DNA of 64,000 nt from Paramyrothecium sp. XJ0827 (GCA_020881915.1 JAJFPB010000001.1:5766001-5830000); one strand, 5' to 3'. Positions 22,719 through 35,092 are shown, counted from the first letter of the stretch. Notes: generated by a model not told the origin, from the letters alone. Numbers and translations are program-made.

Positions 22719-24583
22719 CAGCAGTAAGGAAGAGACGCCTGGCGATTCTGATTTAGACACACGGGTTTTTTGGTGTGGGACTCTGTGGTGGACTTGGGAA
22801 AGAATGGGCACAAAGAAGAGTCAGACTAGAGAAAGTTGTAAGTGGTGCTCTGGTCCCGGAGGTGAGGTACGATGAGGTAAGGGTGGGTGGGTATAAGTAG
22901 CACGATGGACAAAAAGGTACGTTGTGTCTGCCAAGGGTGTGGTGTGGTGTGGTGTGGTGTATTGCAGGTGATGGTGGCGCAGACTCTCCTACGTAAGGCC
23001 CTGGGCGCGCCGGAGTCACTGGTCCCCAATTCCGAAGGCGAAAGAGACGGCGAACTAGGATAGCTCACGCTTAGTAGCTCTTCTTTTCTTTTGTGTTCTT
23101 TGCGGCGACAGAAGTGGGCGGGAGGCGAAAACACACGGAAGGGAATGAATGCGATGACCAGCCTCACTCACATGTCCGGAGCAGAAGGATACCGTGTTCG
23201 CACCCTTAAGACTGCTGGGCAAAATTGCGCCAAGGTTGGCATGGACAGGCAAAGTACAGGATACAATGCCGAGCCTCTCCAGCAAGCCAGCCAGCCCGTC
23301 TGAGCGGATTTGAGTCTTTGTCGCCTACAGTACCATACCTTACCTCACCATTACCTTACCTTAGATATCCTAGGCGGGCCCGGTGATCAGGTGGTGGGTT
23401 CCATGATGGAACGCCCCAGTCGCGGGGTGACCTCTCGGCTGGTACCGCCGACAACGCCGCGGACGTGGCGGGGGAGCAAGTACCTCGCCCGGTCTACCTC
23501 CAGTCGTCGACTGTGACAGTGACGGAAACAACATGCGGGGCTGTACATTGGCCCCCCCTTGGCATCGCGGCGAGGGAAGCGTTGGTTGGGTTCGTGCAAA
23601 AAGGCAATCAACCATTTCCATTCATCTCCATCCGCTCGCTCTAGAATCCCGACTCGGGGGAGCACAGCCACGCCTCCAAGGCAACATTGATCCCATACCC
23701 CATGTGCCCGGGCACCGTTTCCCATGCATGGCCTCTTCCCCCGCCCTTCATAGATTTCCCACTCGCCATCGCCAAGCTGTGTATCTCGACTTACAGGTAT
23801 CACGGATGTTTCATCCACGGGCCTCTAGCGTCGTACGACGAAGTGGTGTACTAAGCTCCGAACCATAATCAAGTCAAAGCTGAAGCTAAAGATCGACTCC
23901 AGCCTTTTTTGTTCTTTTGGCGCCAAGTGGTGCCTGCAGCTCTTGCTCTACTTGCTCGTCTCTCCCTTTGCCAAGGCCATTCGTGCACCGCATCCCTGGT
24001 CACTCTCGGCATTCTTCATCCGTTCAGTACCCATCGCACTTGGATGTCCTGCAAATGCTTCAATCGGCCTGCGCAGATGTGATTGCTAGCATACTGGGAG
24101 CCAAGAAGCTTTAATGTGCTGCCGTGCATCCTCTTGACCCAACTTAAATCGAAGCTTAAAACCCTCTCTTCATTCGTGCCTGGCCTTGGCCTGTTAAGCC
24201 CGGGGATGCATGTAGTCTAGGTACACCGGTGGTTTTCTTGTAATTGCGGGCCGCGAGCACCTCTTGATATCCGCCAACCCCCTATGTCGTGATGGGCTTG
24301 GCTATGGTCAGGCTTGTCTAGTCCTTCATAACCCTCAAATTCAAATTTGATTCCAGAAACCACGCACTTTTGGTCCATCACAACACGCATACACACCGCC
24401 CGAGGTTGGCTTCTTCACCGATGACCGGTTTCATTTAGTATAGATATTTGCGTTCGAGCCGCTATCCCGTCCACTTTGACGCAAAATCTGCTGCCCAATC
24501 CCAATCTACAATATCCCAAGGTATCTGAATTTCATTCGCAGCTTACAGGCCCATCCCGGAAAACAAGATCAACATGCCAGCAT
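22719..24583. other. Intergenic, 1.9 kb
   Basis: Upstream region of the WW gene and 3' flank of the PNS1-like gene. Contains a GGTGT pentamer repeat (22936) and a TACCTTACC cluster at about 23335-23365. No credible gene or RNA. Confidence 0.6.
22936..22960 (+). repeat. Tandem GGTGT x5
   Basis: Five exact copies of GGTGT upstream of the WW-domain gene. A simple microsatellite. Confidence 0.9.
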
Positions 24584-26933
24584 TTAGGCATACTCCCGGT
24601 CATCTGCGCCGCGCCGTTCGCCAAATAGGTATGCTGCCTCCAAGCAGAAGCGTCCGTGGCCTCTCTCCATTCTCCTTTCGCTGCCGTAGCAAATCAGCAC
24701 CGCGTCCACGATTCCGCTCAGAATGCCCTCCATCGATCCCATCACAGAGTAACCGATGAAACTAGCCATCAAACCCACCACGTACGCATAGGCTGACCCT
24801 CGTACCCCCATCCCGTCCGGCAACTGGATTCGCAACTGTTTGGCCGTGATGACCCATCCCGCGAAACCGAGGCCCGTGGCCATGATCAGCCGTGTCGCCA
24901 CGAGGAGCAGTTTGGCAAGTCGGTATGGGAGTAGTCCATTCGCCTGTCCTCGAAGTCGTAGCGCTCGTGGTGTCAGTGTGGTTGTAGGAATAGCCGGTGA
25001 CACCACATCCATCTGGTCCAATCCCCTTGCCGAAGGTGCTAGCCCTTGAGAGTGTATGGCAGCATAAGTAATGGTCAGGGGGTTTGTGAGAGCCACGATC
25101 GGGGTTGGGACCCAGAAAGCCACGAGGCTAGAAATCATGGCCCCGATCCTTCGAGGTAACAGTATCAACGGAGCGCGAACAAGCAGCGACAGTAACGTAG
25201 ACTCGCATATGCTGCCGAATATGGTGGTCGCTGCATGATTCATGGCTGCTAAGACGATCTCTCGAGACGGCGTGGGTGGTCCAGCATTCCGATGAAAGTA
25301 CCACTGCGAGACTGTTGCTGCCGTCGTGGCGCGGTGCACGCCGTTCATGACCGAGAGCGTCCACATGTACATGAAAACGAAAGCCGCGCCAATCCACCAG
25401 CTCGAGAACTGTATGACGAACCGCAGTGAGGATTTGGACAAGAAACCGCCCATGAAGACACGGGTGAACATGGCCAGCCACACCCACGTCCATAACACGA
25501 TGAAAGCCAGGCACCCGAACCCCACGAGAAAGAGACCAGGATTCTGCGCTAGAATCTTGGACGAGAATCGGAGAATCTCGATGGCCTGATCGATGGCCCG
25601 ACGGGCCTGAACAACCAGCCATAGCCACAGTATGCAGGATGCGCCGGGGATGAGTGAAGCCCAGCGCATGACGCTGTCTTGGAAGCTCTTCCCATGCGTC
25701 TGACCTCTGAAAGACGACGCGAACGAGTAGATGGAGAAGGAGAACATAATCACCGGCACCGCAACAAGAATGACATTGACTAGGGGCCTCACAAACGACC
25801 GCAGAGCAGCCAGCCAGATGAAAGACACGAATATCGCCACGACGGTGTCCACGGCCAGCATGTCAAACGACTTTTGCAGAGTCGTGTATATCGTATCCCC
25901 GACTGGGCTCTTCCTGGGGGAGGTGTGCAGCCACACCAGCACGAAGGTCGACATCATTCCCGCGAAGCTGATCAAGAATATCCAGGCAAAGAATGGGTCG
26001 TGTCTAAAAATCTCACCTTCCACATGCGTATGATGCATCTGTACCGGGTCAGCCTGTGGCTCCGTCTCTCGCATATCGCTCGCGTCGGCCTCGCTTGTTG
26101 AGGACCGTCTTGGCATAAAAGGCGTCCGCTCCGCTTGCGACTTGAACCGTTGAAATGGTGGTGGGCTGCCGTCTGTCAAAGCCTCACCCAGCAAAGACTC
26201 GGGAGGGTCCTCGTCACCATCCTCTTGGGAATCCAAGCCAACCTCCACCATCTTCCCCTTGGTATCATGACTCCGCTCGCTTCCATGATCGCCGGCGGCA
26301 GGCGGGACCTCCTCGGCTTCCTCCAGCAACGTATCCTTCGCAGTATGGGGTTGATAAGTGCTTCGAGAACCGTTCCAACTGCTCCTTATGCCTCTCCCAA
26401 AGGCTCTGTCTCGGTAAGGATGGTCCTCGTGGCCAACGCTGTCCTCCATCGACCCGCGGCTATGTGCATCCGATTCGCCGCTCTCGGCAAGTTTACTTGC
26501 GGCGGCTACGCGCCGTGATCTCTGCAGCGCGAAAAGATCCGCTGCCTCCCTGTCCCTTTCCTCCTCGTCATCTTCCTCGCGGAACTCGTCCAGCGTGCTA
26601 TGGAAGAGCGGTGCATCCTGCGCTGTAGAAATACGTGATGCGAAGCCTAATTGTCCGAACCGTGAGCCGGTGCCGTTCTGTTGGTAGGGGTTGCCGGCAT
26701 GGCCTCTTGATAGAAAAGAACGGTGAGATGCGGTTCCTCTCCCAGACTCGCGCTGTAATCGGTTGGCGCGCGAAGGCCAGTCGGACTGTCGGTTGGAACT
26801 GTCGTTATCGGCTTGGCCAAAGTTGGATATCCTAGACTGGGACTGGGCCAGGAACCTCGACGCATCTGGCGTTCAGCTGTTAGCAGTGTCCAGAGGAGCT
26901 TTCGGATACGTGCCACGCACACTCTGAAAACAT
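24584..26933 (-). CDS. PNS1: Choline-transporter-like (SLC44/PNS1) membrane protein
   Basis: Two exons: a 13-nt coding first exon 26933-26921 and 26865-24584; 764 residues. The junction gives MFSEYASRFLAQSQSRISNF. The first ~280 residues are hydrophilic and Ser/Glu/Asp-rich. The membrane part has about ten hydrophobic segments, among them FFAWIFLISFAGMMSTFVLV, VDTVVAIFVSFIWLAALRSF, LFLVGFGCLAFIVLWTWVWL and the conserved VSQWYFHRN block, which with FGSICESTLLSLLVR is typical of the CTL/PNS1 family. Yeast Pns1 is a plasma-membrane protein of unclear function; animal relatives transport choline or ethanolamine. The protein ends shortly after the last helix (SVMGSMEGILSGIVDAVLIC), as in the family. 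The micro first exon is inferred from splice signals (GTGCGT donor, CAG acceptor) and the good N-terminal sequence it restores. Confidence 0.9.
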
Positions 26934-28369
26934 GACGCCCCGTCGCCAACCGCCACCTCAACGGCCTCAATCACGTCTTGAGCTCGACAGCGGATAAGAC
27001 GGGCGCTTTGTTCGGGACAATAAAGGGTATCCGGGGCGGTCTAACGATGTGGATTCGGCCGGGGCCCACTGCGATGCAGGCTCTCGAAAACAATGTAAAC
27101 AAGGAAGATATTGTCGGAGGATACGCGGGCTTTCAAAAGCATGGAATAATGAAGAAGAGAACTGTCGTCAGTGAGGTAAGGTAAGGTATGGTAAGGTAAG
27201 TTTGAGGTCATGCGGCGATAGGCGGGTGAGGTGAGGCGGGAGGGTCGATCCAATGACCAAATGTCAGGCAGAACTTGGAGGCAGGAGGCGCTGGAGGAAG
27301 CGTAACAGGCGCAGCGACAGGCAGGCGGTCAACCGTGGAGGCCGACAGGGTCTGGGGGGACCTCCGCAAGCGGGCCTCCCACAGGCAGCCGAAGCGCTAT
27401 CATCTACCTGAAGGGCGCGTGGACGATACCCCCAATTTGTGCTACATGTGCCGGCGCTCTGGGGTAGCTAATTGGGAGGCAGTGGTAACTGCATCCAAAG
27501 GTACAGGCACCTGTGGAGGAATAATAACTTAAGTCTCTAGACAGGACGCTTCCGGTGAAGTCGAAGTCTAAAGAGAGTCCATAATAAACATCCATCTGAG
27601 CTTGCAGGTCAATTCACGGCGCATTTGGCATAAAAGGCTCCTCTCCCTTCCAAATGTACGACTCCCATCGTGCGACTCTGTAACAACGAGGACGAAGGGG
27701 TTTTTAGGTTCTGCTAGTTCCAGATCAGCATTACCGCAGCATCACGTTTGACCATGAAGGGAAACTGAGTCAGATGACGGGCATGATCCCAGGTACATTG
27801 AATGCCCCCGTTGCCAGTGTGGTGGCTCGAGACCACTTGCGTCACCACCCGATAACGCTTCCTGATTAGGCCCCATGCGAACCCCCCCTGTATCAGTCGG
27901 CGCGCATGGCCAGCTAAGGTACCTTATCACTATGGAGCCTCCTCGGTTGAAAAACCGGGGCCTCCATTGGCCTGGGTACTTCGGCTTGTTATGCGAACTA
28001 GCCCAAGTTGCATGTACCCCCACGAGAGCTCGTGACGGCCTTTCCACCGTCACGCATCCCAACGACAAGCTTGTCTTATGGTTCTCCCTCCAGAACTGCA
28101 AATACCAACCTGCTCCTCGCCCAGAACCAATCATTCTCCCTCCTCCCATCGCCAAATCGTTCTCGTCCAGATCTGCTGCTGCTTCCTTGTCTGAAGCGCT
28201 TCAGAGTGGGGGGAGCACGTGCCGCCTTCATCTGAGCCGCCATCCGCAACCACCGCCTTCGTCCACCCGTCACAGGAGCTTCTGGTTGCGAGGAAGACAG
28301 GGGAGACGTCTGCTGTTTTCAATAAACCTCCTCAACCTACCCCCTCGAAACCTCGAGTCAAGCTCCCCC
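26934..28369. other. Intergenic, 1.4 kb, divergent promoters
   Basis: Lies between PNS1 (-) and the Rab gene (+). It contains an AAGGTA cluster at 27174-27200. In the ~495 bases before the Rab ATG the Rab frame stays open, but the translation is Pro/Ser-rich, leader-like sequence; see the Rab entry. Confidence 0.6.
27174..27200 (+). repeat. AGGTA-type motif cluster
   Basis: Five closely spaced AGGTA/AAGGTA units within 27 bases in the divergent PNS1-Rab intergenic region, the inverse orientation of the ACCTTAC clusters elsewhere. Confidence 0.6.
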
Positions 28370-29119
28370 ATGTCCTCGTCGACTCCGTGGGACTACATCG
28401 CCAAGTTAGTCTGCATAGGCGACTCGGGATGCGGCAAGTCGAGCCTCACCATCCGACTCTGTGAGGGCCGCTTCTCTCCCCACCACGATGTGACCATCGG
28501 CGTCGAGTTCGGCTCACGCATCGTCCCCGTTGGCCCTCCGCACAATAAGCCGCCCGCCTTGACATCCCCCGATGTCTCGGAGGGCCTCCCGGAGCCGCCT
28601 CGCGACACCAGTACGGCCCCTCAAAAGCACATGAAGCTGAGCCTGTGGGACACAGCGGGCCAAGAGACGTACAAATCGGTGACGAGGTCATACTTTCGCG
28701 GCGCTAGCGGCGCCCTGCTCGTCTTCGATCTATCCAGGAGGCAGACGTTCCAGCACGTTACGGATTGGCTCAATGACCTGCGCCAGATCGCCGAACCCGA
28801 TATCGTGGTAATATTGGTTGGCAACAAGGCGGACTTGACCCAGCAGGACGACAATAAAAGAGAGGTCACAAAAGAGGAAGCCGAGGAATGGGCAAATAAG
28901 AACGGAGTCATGGAGTACGTCGAGACCAGCGCCAAAAGCGGCGAGAATGTCGAGAAAGCGTTTGTCAGAGTGGCGGAGAGGATATACCAGAACATACAAG
29001 CGGGCAAATACGATCTCAACGACCGGCGTTCGGGGGTCAAGGGGCCAAGTGCTGGGGGGAGCCGGCAGGTAAGACTAGCTGGCGATGCCAGCAAAGCCGC
29101 CGGCGGTGGGTGCTGCTGA
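28370..29119 (+). CDS. Rab GTPase, Rab4/Rab2-like, with loop insertion
   Basis: Intronless, 249 residues. Small GTPase for endomembrane traffic: G1 GDSGCGKS (residues 17-24), switch I ending TIGVEFGSRIV (42-52), G3 WDTAGQE (93-99), G4 GNKADL, G5 ETSAKSG, and a C-terminal GGGCC double-cysteine prenylation site. TIGVEFGS, RSYFRGASGALLVFD and the tail ERIYQNIQAGKYDL point to the Rab4/Rab2/Rab14 group. Between strands beta-2 and beta-3, where Rabs have a tight turn, there is an extra Pro/Thr/Ser-rich loop of about 30 residues (about 55-86). The frame is open for 495 nt upstream, including an ATG at 27875, but that part lacks Rab features; the ATG at 28370 places Met eight residues before the first strand, as expected. 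It converges with PMT2 downstream. Confidence 0.92.
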   Translation: MSSSTPWDYIAKLVCIGDSGCGKSSLTIRLCEGRFSPHHDVTIGVEFGSRIVPVGPPHNKPPALTSPDVSEGLPEPPRDTSTAPQKHMKLSLWDTAGQETYKSVTRSYFRGASGALLVFDLSRRQTFQHVTDWLNDLRQIAEPDIVVILVGNKADLTQQDDNKREVTKEEAEEWANKNGVMEYVETSAKSGENVEKAFVRVAERIYQNIQAGKYDLNDRRSGVKGPSAGGSRQVRLAGDASKAAGGGCC

Positions 29120-29536
29120 GGAAGCGTACGTCTGGGGTAAATCCATTGTGATACCCTCTTTGATAATAATCACACGGTTTTGGACTACCCCATTGTTGCC
29201 GTGGGCTGTATAATAATGGATAATATGAGCAAGATTGGCTGGTTGGGTTACACATGCATGCATTGCGATAGCGGGCTCAAAAGAAAACAACGTCGTGTTG
29301 CATTAAAAAGTGTGGAGTACTTGCTGGTGACTTGATCTTTATGTTATTACATCCTAGTCCATGTCTCATCAAATATTTCGCCATGCCAAAGCCAGCCGCG
29401 TTCGCGCTCTAGATTTTTTGATTCTCGCCTTGAGTCGGCGGGATGTTTTGTGTTTGACTAACACCTAAACACCCTTCTTTCTTTGATCGGCGTCCTCCGC
29501 CAAGTGATCCTCGATGGAGACTTCTAGACCCTCCGC
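29120..29536. other. Intergenic between convergent Rab and PMT2 genes
   Basis: 417 bases of 3' flanking sequence, moderately AT-rich near 29160-29330. No gene. Confidence 0.7.
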
Positions 29537-31977
29537 TCAGTCCGTCATCCTCCAGGTATCGAACCACTTCATGTAGCTGTACTCCTTGTTGGGGCCGATC
29601 ATGCCCCAGCAAATAGGGATGAACATGATGTAGAGGCCAATGATCACGGTGTACAGGAATCCATACACGGCGCTCTGTACCGTTGCGTTGCGGTTCCTGG
29701 CACACCAGTCGACCAGGAAACCAAAGGTGAGGATAGCAAAGTAAAGAGCAGGGTAGTAATGGTGCACATACGTGACACGCGCCATGATAACAAAGGGAAG
29801 GTAGTGCAGGAACCATCCAACAATTGGGTATATGGCCGAATAATGGATCTGGTCAATCTCACTGGCATTCAGATCCTTGAATCCCCGCTGCCAGCGCAGG
29901 ATGTACCATACAACGATAAGACCAACGATGCCGAGAGACGCCGTGGAGCCCCAGTAGACGAGAGGGTTGCCCAGGAGGAAGTACTTGACAATCTTGTCAT
30001 CCCAACCACACATGCGCAGACCGACGTGAAGGATAGGCCACTGCCACCACTTGGAGGCAAGGTCGTCCTGCTTGTCGGGATCGGGAACCAGGGCATTGTT
30101 CGAAGTCATCATCGCAACATTAAGGTGGACAAAGTCGTGGAAGAATGGTGACTTGTAGACGCCAGGGTCGCCAGGAGGAACTGGATCCAATGTTAGTGTG
30201 CGCCGCTACATGGAAATACTGCCAACTTACGCTTGTCGTTCCAGTGCGCCTCGACGTTCCAGTGAGTGTAGGAGTCGCGAGGGTTGTTCTCCTTCGTGCA
30301 GGTCACCTCGATCTGCTTGAAACCCCACTGAGGAAGGTTCTTGTTACCGGCACGGAGGTAGCAGCCAAGAGCCTCATGCTTCAGGCGGAAAGCGGTGGTC
30401 AGAGTTCGGATCTTGCTTCGGTCGCGGGATGCAGCATCGCGAATCACTTCGATCTTCCAGTGATCCTTATGGTCGCCAACGGTAACATTGCCATAGCATG
30501 AGACTTCCTTGTCACTCTTAGTCATAGGGGCAGCAATGTCATGAGAGTGCAGGTTGCGGCCAGTCTGAGCGTGAATGAGGCGGATGGTCGATCCGTCAGC
30601 AAGGAAACGCATGTCAGGAGACTCGGCGTCATAGTCAGGCTCGCCACGAGGGGGGTAGAAGAACCAGTCGTTGTTGGAGTCCTTGTGGTGGTAGCAAGTG
30701 ACCTGCTGCTGGTTGGAACCCTCGGGGTAGGTCTGAACGTGGGAGTGCAGGAGACCGCCACCGTATCCCATATTCTTGATGGTCGCACGGGAGCCAATGG
30801 CAATCTCAAGCGGGCTGTTTCTGCCAACCTCGGTTCCCTTCAGGTTTGCCTGGAATAGCGAACTCATCTGCGCGTCGCCAGGTCCGCTGCGGTCGAGGAT
30901 GGCGAAATGCAGAGCGAAAGACAGAAGGTAAATGAGGAAGGGGACGATGATAAGACCGACAATTCGCGTGAAGAGGTGGGCGGCCAGGGTGTGCTATTTA
31001 CCATGTAAGCTGGGTGTTGTCGGGGCGTTAGCATAATACTTACCACAGGCATCTTCGTGTCACCAAACTTGTTCCAGAGGTCCTCGATGGTGTAGAGGCC
31101 GACGAGGGCGGTAACGAACAAACCAACGAGCTTGACGCTGCAAACGCAGCCGATGCTGAGACCGGTCATGAACAGCCAGAAGAACCATTCGGGCTCGAAG
31201 CTCTGGTGGCGCTGGTTGTGGAACTTGGTTAGGCAAAGCACGGTGGCGACCGTACCGCAGAGCAGCATTGAATCGAGAAGAATGAAACGACTGATTGTGG
31301 TGTAGGAGTTCTCGCAAAGGACCATGAGCGTCACCAGCCAGACAGCGGGGCGTTTGAACTTCAATTCGCGCGCAGTGTAGTATGCCATGGGAACGCACAC
31401 AATACCAAAGAAGGCATTGAAGACTCGCATGAAGGTGTAGTTGACCTCTTCGGGATATTTCTCTCCAGACTTGAACTCGAAAGATCCATTGTAACCGGCC
31501 AGAACGCCGGACAAGCCGACCAACATCTTTCCAAGGGGAGGATGGACATCGAAGTAGTATTCGTGCTTGATGTAGTAACTGCCGAACTTGCCGAAACTGC
31601 ACGATCCATGTCAGCTACCAGCAATTTATCATTCAGAGGGAAGCCCTGAGCTTACTGGGCCTCGTCCCAGGTAACAATGTCACTAATGCCAATCTTCCAA
31701 AGACGGGTGAAGAAAGCGAGGGCCGTGAAGATAAGGGGAGCGAGGACGAACTCCCACTCTTCGAGGGATTCGAGCAGTGTCGGCTCCTAGATGTTTCGTC
31801 AGCATACGCTGGTTGTATATCAATATTGCAGGCCGCATGTACCTTCTTGACCAACTTCTTTTTGTCCTCCGGCTGAGGTGGCTGCGAGACAGGAACCTGC
31901 GCCGAGGCCACAGGTCGCTGTCTGAGACCATCGCCGATATCAGCGCCAGAGGCGACGGCGATCTTTTCGACAGCCAT
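29537..31977 (-). CDS. PMT2: Protein O-mannosyltransferase, Pmt2 type
   Basis: ER multipass enzyme that transfers mannose from dolichyl-phosphate-mannose to Ser/Thr of secretory proteins. Exons: 31977-31843, 31786-31656, 31596-31044, 30993-30231 and 30180-29537; 741 residues (yeast Pmt2 is 759). The second junction creates the catalytic first-loop motif TWDEAHFGKFGSYY with the Asp-Glu pair, followed by VHPPLGKMLVGLSG. A lumenal MIR region follows (GGGLLHSHVQTYPEG, TIRLIHAQTGRNLHSHD, and YLRAGNKNLPQWGFKQIEVT). The C-terminal helices include NVAMMTSNNALVPDPDKQDD and YFLLGNPLVYWGSTASLGIV. EAHFGKFGSYY, SGTRGDA-like and MMTSNNAL sequences are closer to Pmt2 than to Pmt1 or Pmt4; A. nidulans PmtA would be the counterpart. 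It shares a 1.2-kb divergent region with the CHY/RING gene. Confidence 0.96.
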
Positions 31978-33153
31978 TGCGGTGGTGGCTCAAAGACGAG
32001 CTCGTACTTTGATACAGACGGCGGCTGCTGTTAAGATAAGGAGAATGGAAAAATTAGGTGCGAGTCGACGACGGTGACGGGCTGACACGAATCGAAAGGG
32101 GGTCCGGGCGAGCTCCAGACAGCACGAGCTTTACCCGTCGTAAAGATCGGACGAGCAGCAGTACTCAAGAAAAAGGGCTCTGAAGCCGACAACGATGCTA
32201 TGACCGTCGCCAATTGAAGGTAAAACCAAGGACCAAAGACGCTACCCGAGGAGGTTTAAAAGACCCAGGGTGCGGAAGCTGTTGACATGGTCAAAAAAGA
32301 AAGGCACTGAAGGTAGAATCGATCGATACCCCTAGTTCAGGTGATAAAATGCCACCTATACTGGACACGTCGTCCACCCCCTGCAACGCGCGCGCCCGGT
32401 ACGGAAAATGGTTTAATGGGGGGGAGGGGGCCGCATCAGCCACAGCTGCAGCCCCAGCTACAGTCCAGGCACAGGGCACACCTGGGACACCAGAGCACTT
32501 TCGGCAAACTGATAAGATAAGGTTGGCAACCAAGGCCAGCTAGTGAGGACCCAGGTACCTGGCAAAGCGCCCTACCTTACCTCTCCGTACAACAACCAAC
32601 GGACTGCTGCGCCACACCCCATTTGCTCGCAAGGGTCAATCACCTCCCTGCTTGTACCCAGCATCAATTCATTGGCTTCCGTGAATCCCTTTTTAGCTTC
32701 TCCCTAACCCGAACTGGGGGGCGGTCAACTACCTCAGTCTCCCCTCCAGAGACAATGGCCATCCCCGTGTACCTTGGCTGGATGTATCACATGCTACGGC
32801 CCACCTAAAGCGAGCCCGTCCCTAACATACTGTACTAAGGACTCGGGTGGTCCATTGCCTCGCATTGCACTCTCGATCCTTATGTCATCTCGGCCGCTAT
32901 CGACTGAACTCTCTTCTTCTCTTGAGGATGCCGCCGTGACTGTTCTGGTGCCTCGTCTTTGCACCTCCATGCTCGTTCTTACAAGGACCTTTCTTTTAGC
33001 TGTGACTACATCATTGCCCCTCCGCCCTTAAGCCCCCTCCGTCCAGAACGGGGGTCCAACACCCTTCGCCCTCCGTTCTGTGTCAGTAATCCCGCCCGCC
33101 ATCGAGCATAGCACCACCGAACAAGGGCTGGATCGCTGCCCATTCAGACCCAA
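31978..33153. other. Divergent intergenic region of PMT2 and the CHY/RING gene
   Basis: 1.2 kb. A G-rich run lies near 32418-32432 and CCTACCTTACCTCTCC at about 32570. No gene seen. Confidence 0.6.
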
Positions 33154-35092
33154 ATGTCCTCCCTTGTGTCGGATTTCTTCATCAACCCTGTCCTGCGACA
33201 AGCACGTCGATTGTCCGAGTTGTCCCGCACCACATTCTCCGGCGATGTCGGCGATTTGCCCCAGCGCCAGGATGCAGCCGCCGTGTCCGATCAAGACCAC
33301 GCCGACGATTCCATTGACGACTCCTCCTTGATATCCCCAGACTCGCCTCGATCTCGGCCGCTGAGCTCATCTACGGTCGAGGTAGCTTTCGAGCAGGATG
33401 TGAGGACACTTCTTGTCGAGGACAGCACCACTCGGGACCACCTAGGATTTCCCGTCTCTCCAAGAAAGAACCGGCGCATTCCCGAAGATGATGGCATGCG
33501 AGAGCTCAGATCGCAAATTCATCTGATCAATGCTCGCGATATTCCGCCCGCGGAGAAAGCCCGCCTCATCCACGAGGCGCTCCTGGTGGGCTACCGTGCC
33601 TCCATCGCAGGCACCATTAACAGCACTGGGCACGGAGACGGCGGTGAAGTCATTGGTCCTATCAATGAGGTCTGGGAGCACTCAGCTGCTGCCGGGCCGT
33701 TAGAATCCCTGAAATTCTGGCAAAACCAGCTGGGAGAGTCCTCTGCAACCGAGAAGTTCACCCTCAGCGAGACAGACATTGCGCCGACCTATGCTCCCAT
33801 TCGTCAACCAAAGGCTCCATCTACGCCAGGCACGGAGCTTCCTCCTAGCTCTCTCAGCACTCCTCCAGATGCCGCACCCCCCCTCGGCTGTCAGCACTAT
33901 GAGCGGAATGTCAAGTTGCAATGTTTCACATGCAAGAAGTGGTACACCTGCCGCTTCTGCCATGACGCTCAGGAAGACCACGCTCTTGTCCGCAGGGAAA
34001 CCAGGAATATGCTGTGTATGCTTTGCGCAACACCGCAAAAGGCATCAGACATCTGCATCAACTGCGGCGAGATTGCCGCCCAGTACTACTGCAATATTTG
34101 CAAGCTGTGGGAGAACCGTCAGAGCAAACCAATCTATCACTGTAATGACTGTGGAATATGCCGCCGTGGAAGAGGACTGGGGAAGGATTTCTTCCATTGC
34201 AAGGTGTGTACAATTGCTGATTCTGTGGGATTTTCTCTGGAAACTAATGGTCCTTCAGAAATGCCGCGCATGCATAACAACTTCAATCGAGAGCTCCCAT
34301 AAATGCATTGAGCGATCGACTGATTGCGATTGCCCTATTTGCGGAGACTACATGTTCACCTCGCCAAAACCCGTGGTTTTCATGGCATGCGGGCACAGCA
34401 TTCATAAGAAGTGTTACGACCAGCACATGAGGGTCTCGTACAAGTGCCCCATTTGCAACAAAAGCCTGGCCAATATGGAGACGCAATTTCGCAACCTGGA
34501 CGTTGCTATTCAAAGTCAGCCCATGCCTCCAGAGTTCCGCGATACCAAAGCGGCCATCTTATGCAATGATTGCTCTGGAAAGAGCACGGTCTCATACCAC
34601 TGGCTTGGCCTGAAGTGCTCGATTTGCCGCTCATACAACACCGTAGAGCTGCAGATCTTCGGAGGGGATGAGTTGCAACGCCAGCTCGTCGCTACAGAGA
34701 CAAGCGCGGCCAACAGCCAAGTATTATTGCCCGATCAAGCAAGGGAGATATCAGCAACTGTGCCGGTCGCATCACAGCCGAATGGCGTGGCAAATCGACG
34801 GCGGCACTCGTCCCACGCTCCTGAATTTCAATATTCTGCTCCAGACAGGATTGCTAGATCCTTGTCGCCGGTCGGTTTGGACCCGCTCACGGCACATTTG
34901 TCCAACGAGCAGGAGACAGACTCAGAAGACGATCAGTTCGGGTTCTGGGGCAGCGTTCGCCACCATTATGGTGATGCAGCAGGCGACTACTCTAGCTATG
35001 AGGATGACAGCGAATCAAACGACGAATCTGGTGGCGAAGAAGACATGGATGATGATGATGAAGAGGAAATCGTGCTCATTGGGCACAGGTGA
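33154..35092 (+). CDS. CHY and RING zinc-finger protein, probable E3 ubiquitin ligase
   Basis: Two exons, 33154-34203 and 34259-35092; 627 residues. After ~240 low-complexity residues comes a CHY zinc finger beginning GCQHYERNVKLQCFTCKKWY (about residue 246) with CRFCHDAQEDH, CMLCATPQKASDICINCG and YYCNICKLW. Next is a CTCHY-type finger (YHCNDCGICRRGRGLGKDFF, with HCKKCRAC across the splice junction), then a RING-H2 (CPICGDYMF, VVFMACGHSIHKKCYDQHM, YKCPICNKSL), then a zinc ribbon (ILCNDCSGKSTVSYHWLGLK). This order is that of RCHY1/Pirh2, an E3 ubiquitin ligase. The C-terminus is strongly acidic (EDMDDDDEEEIVLIGHR). The long N-terminal region is an addition relative to animal RCHY1. The substrate is unknown. 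Confidence 0.92.
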
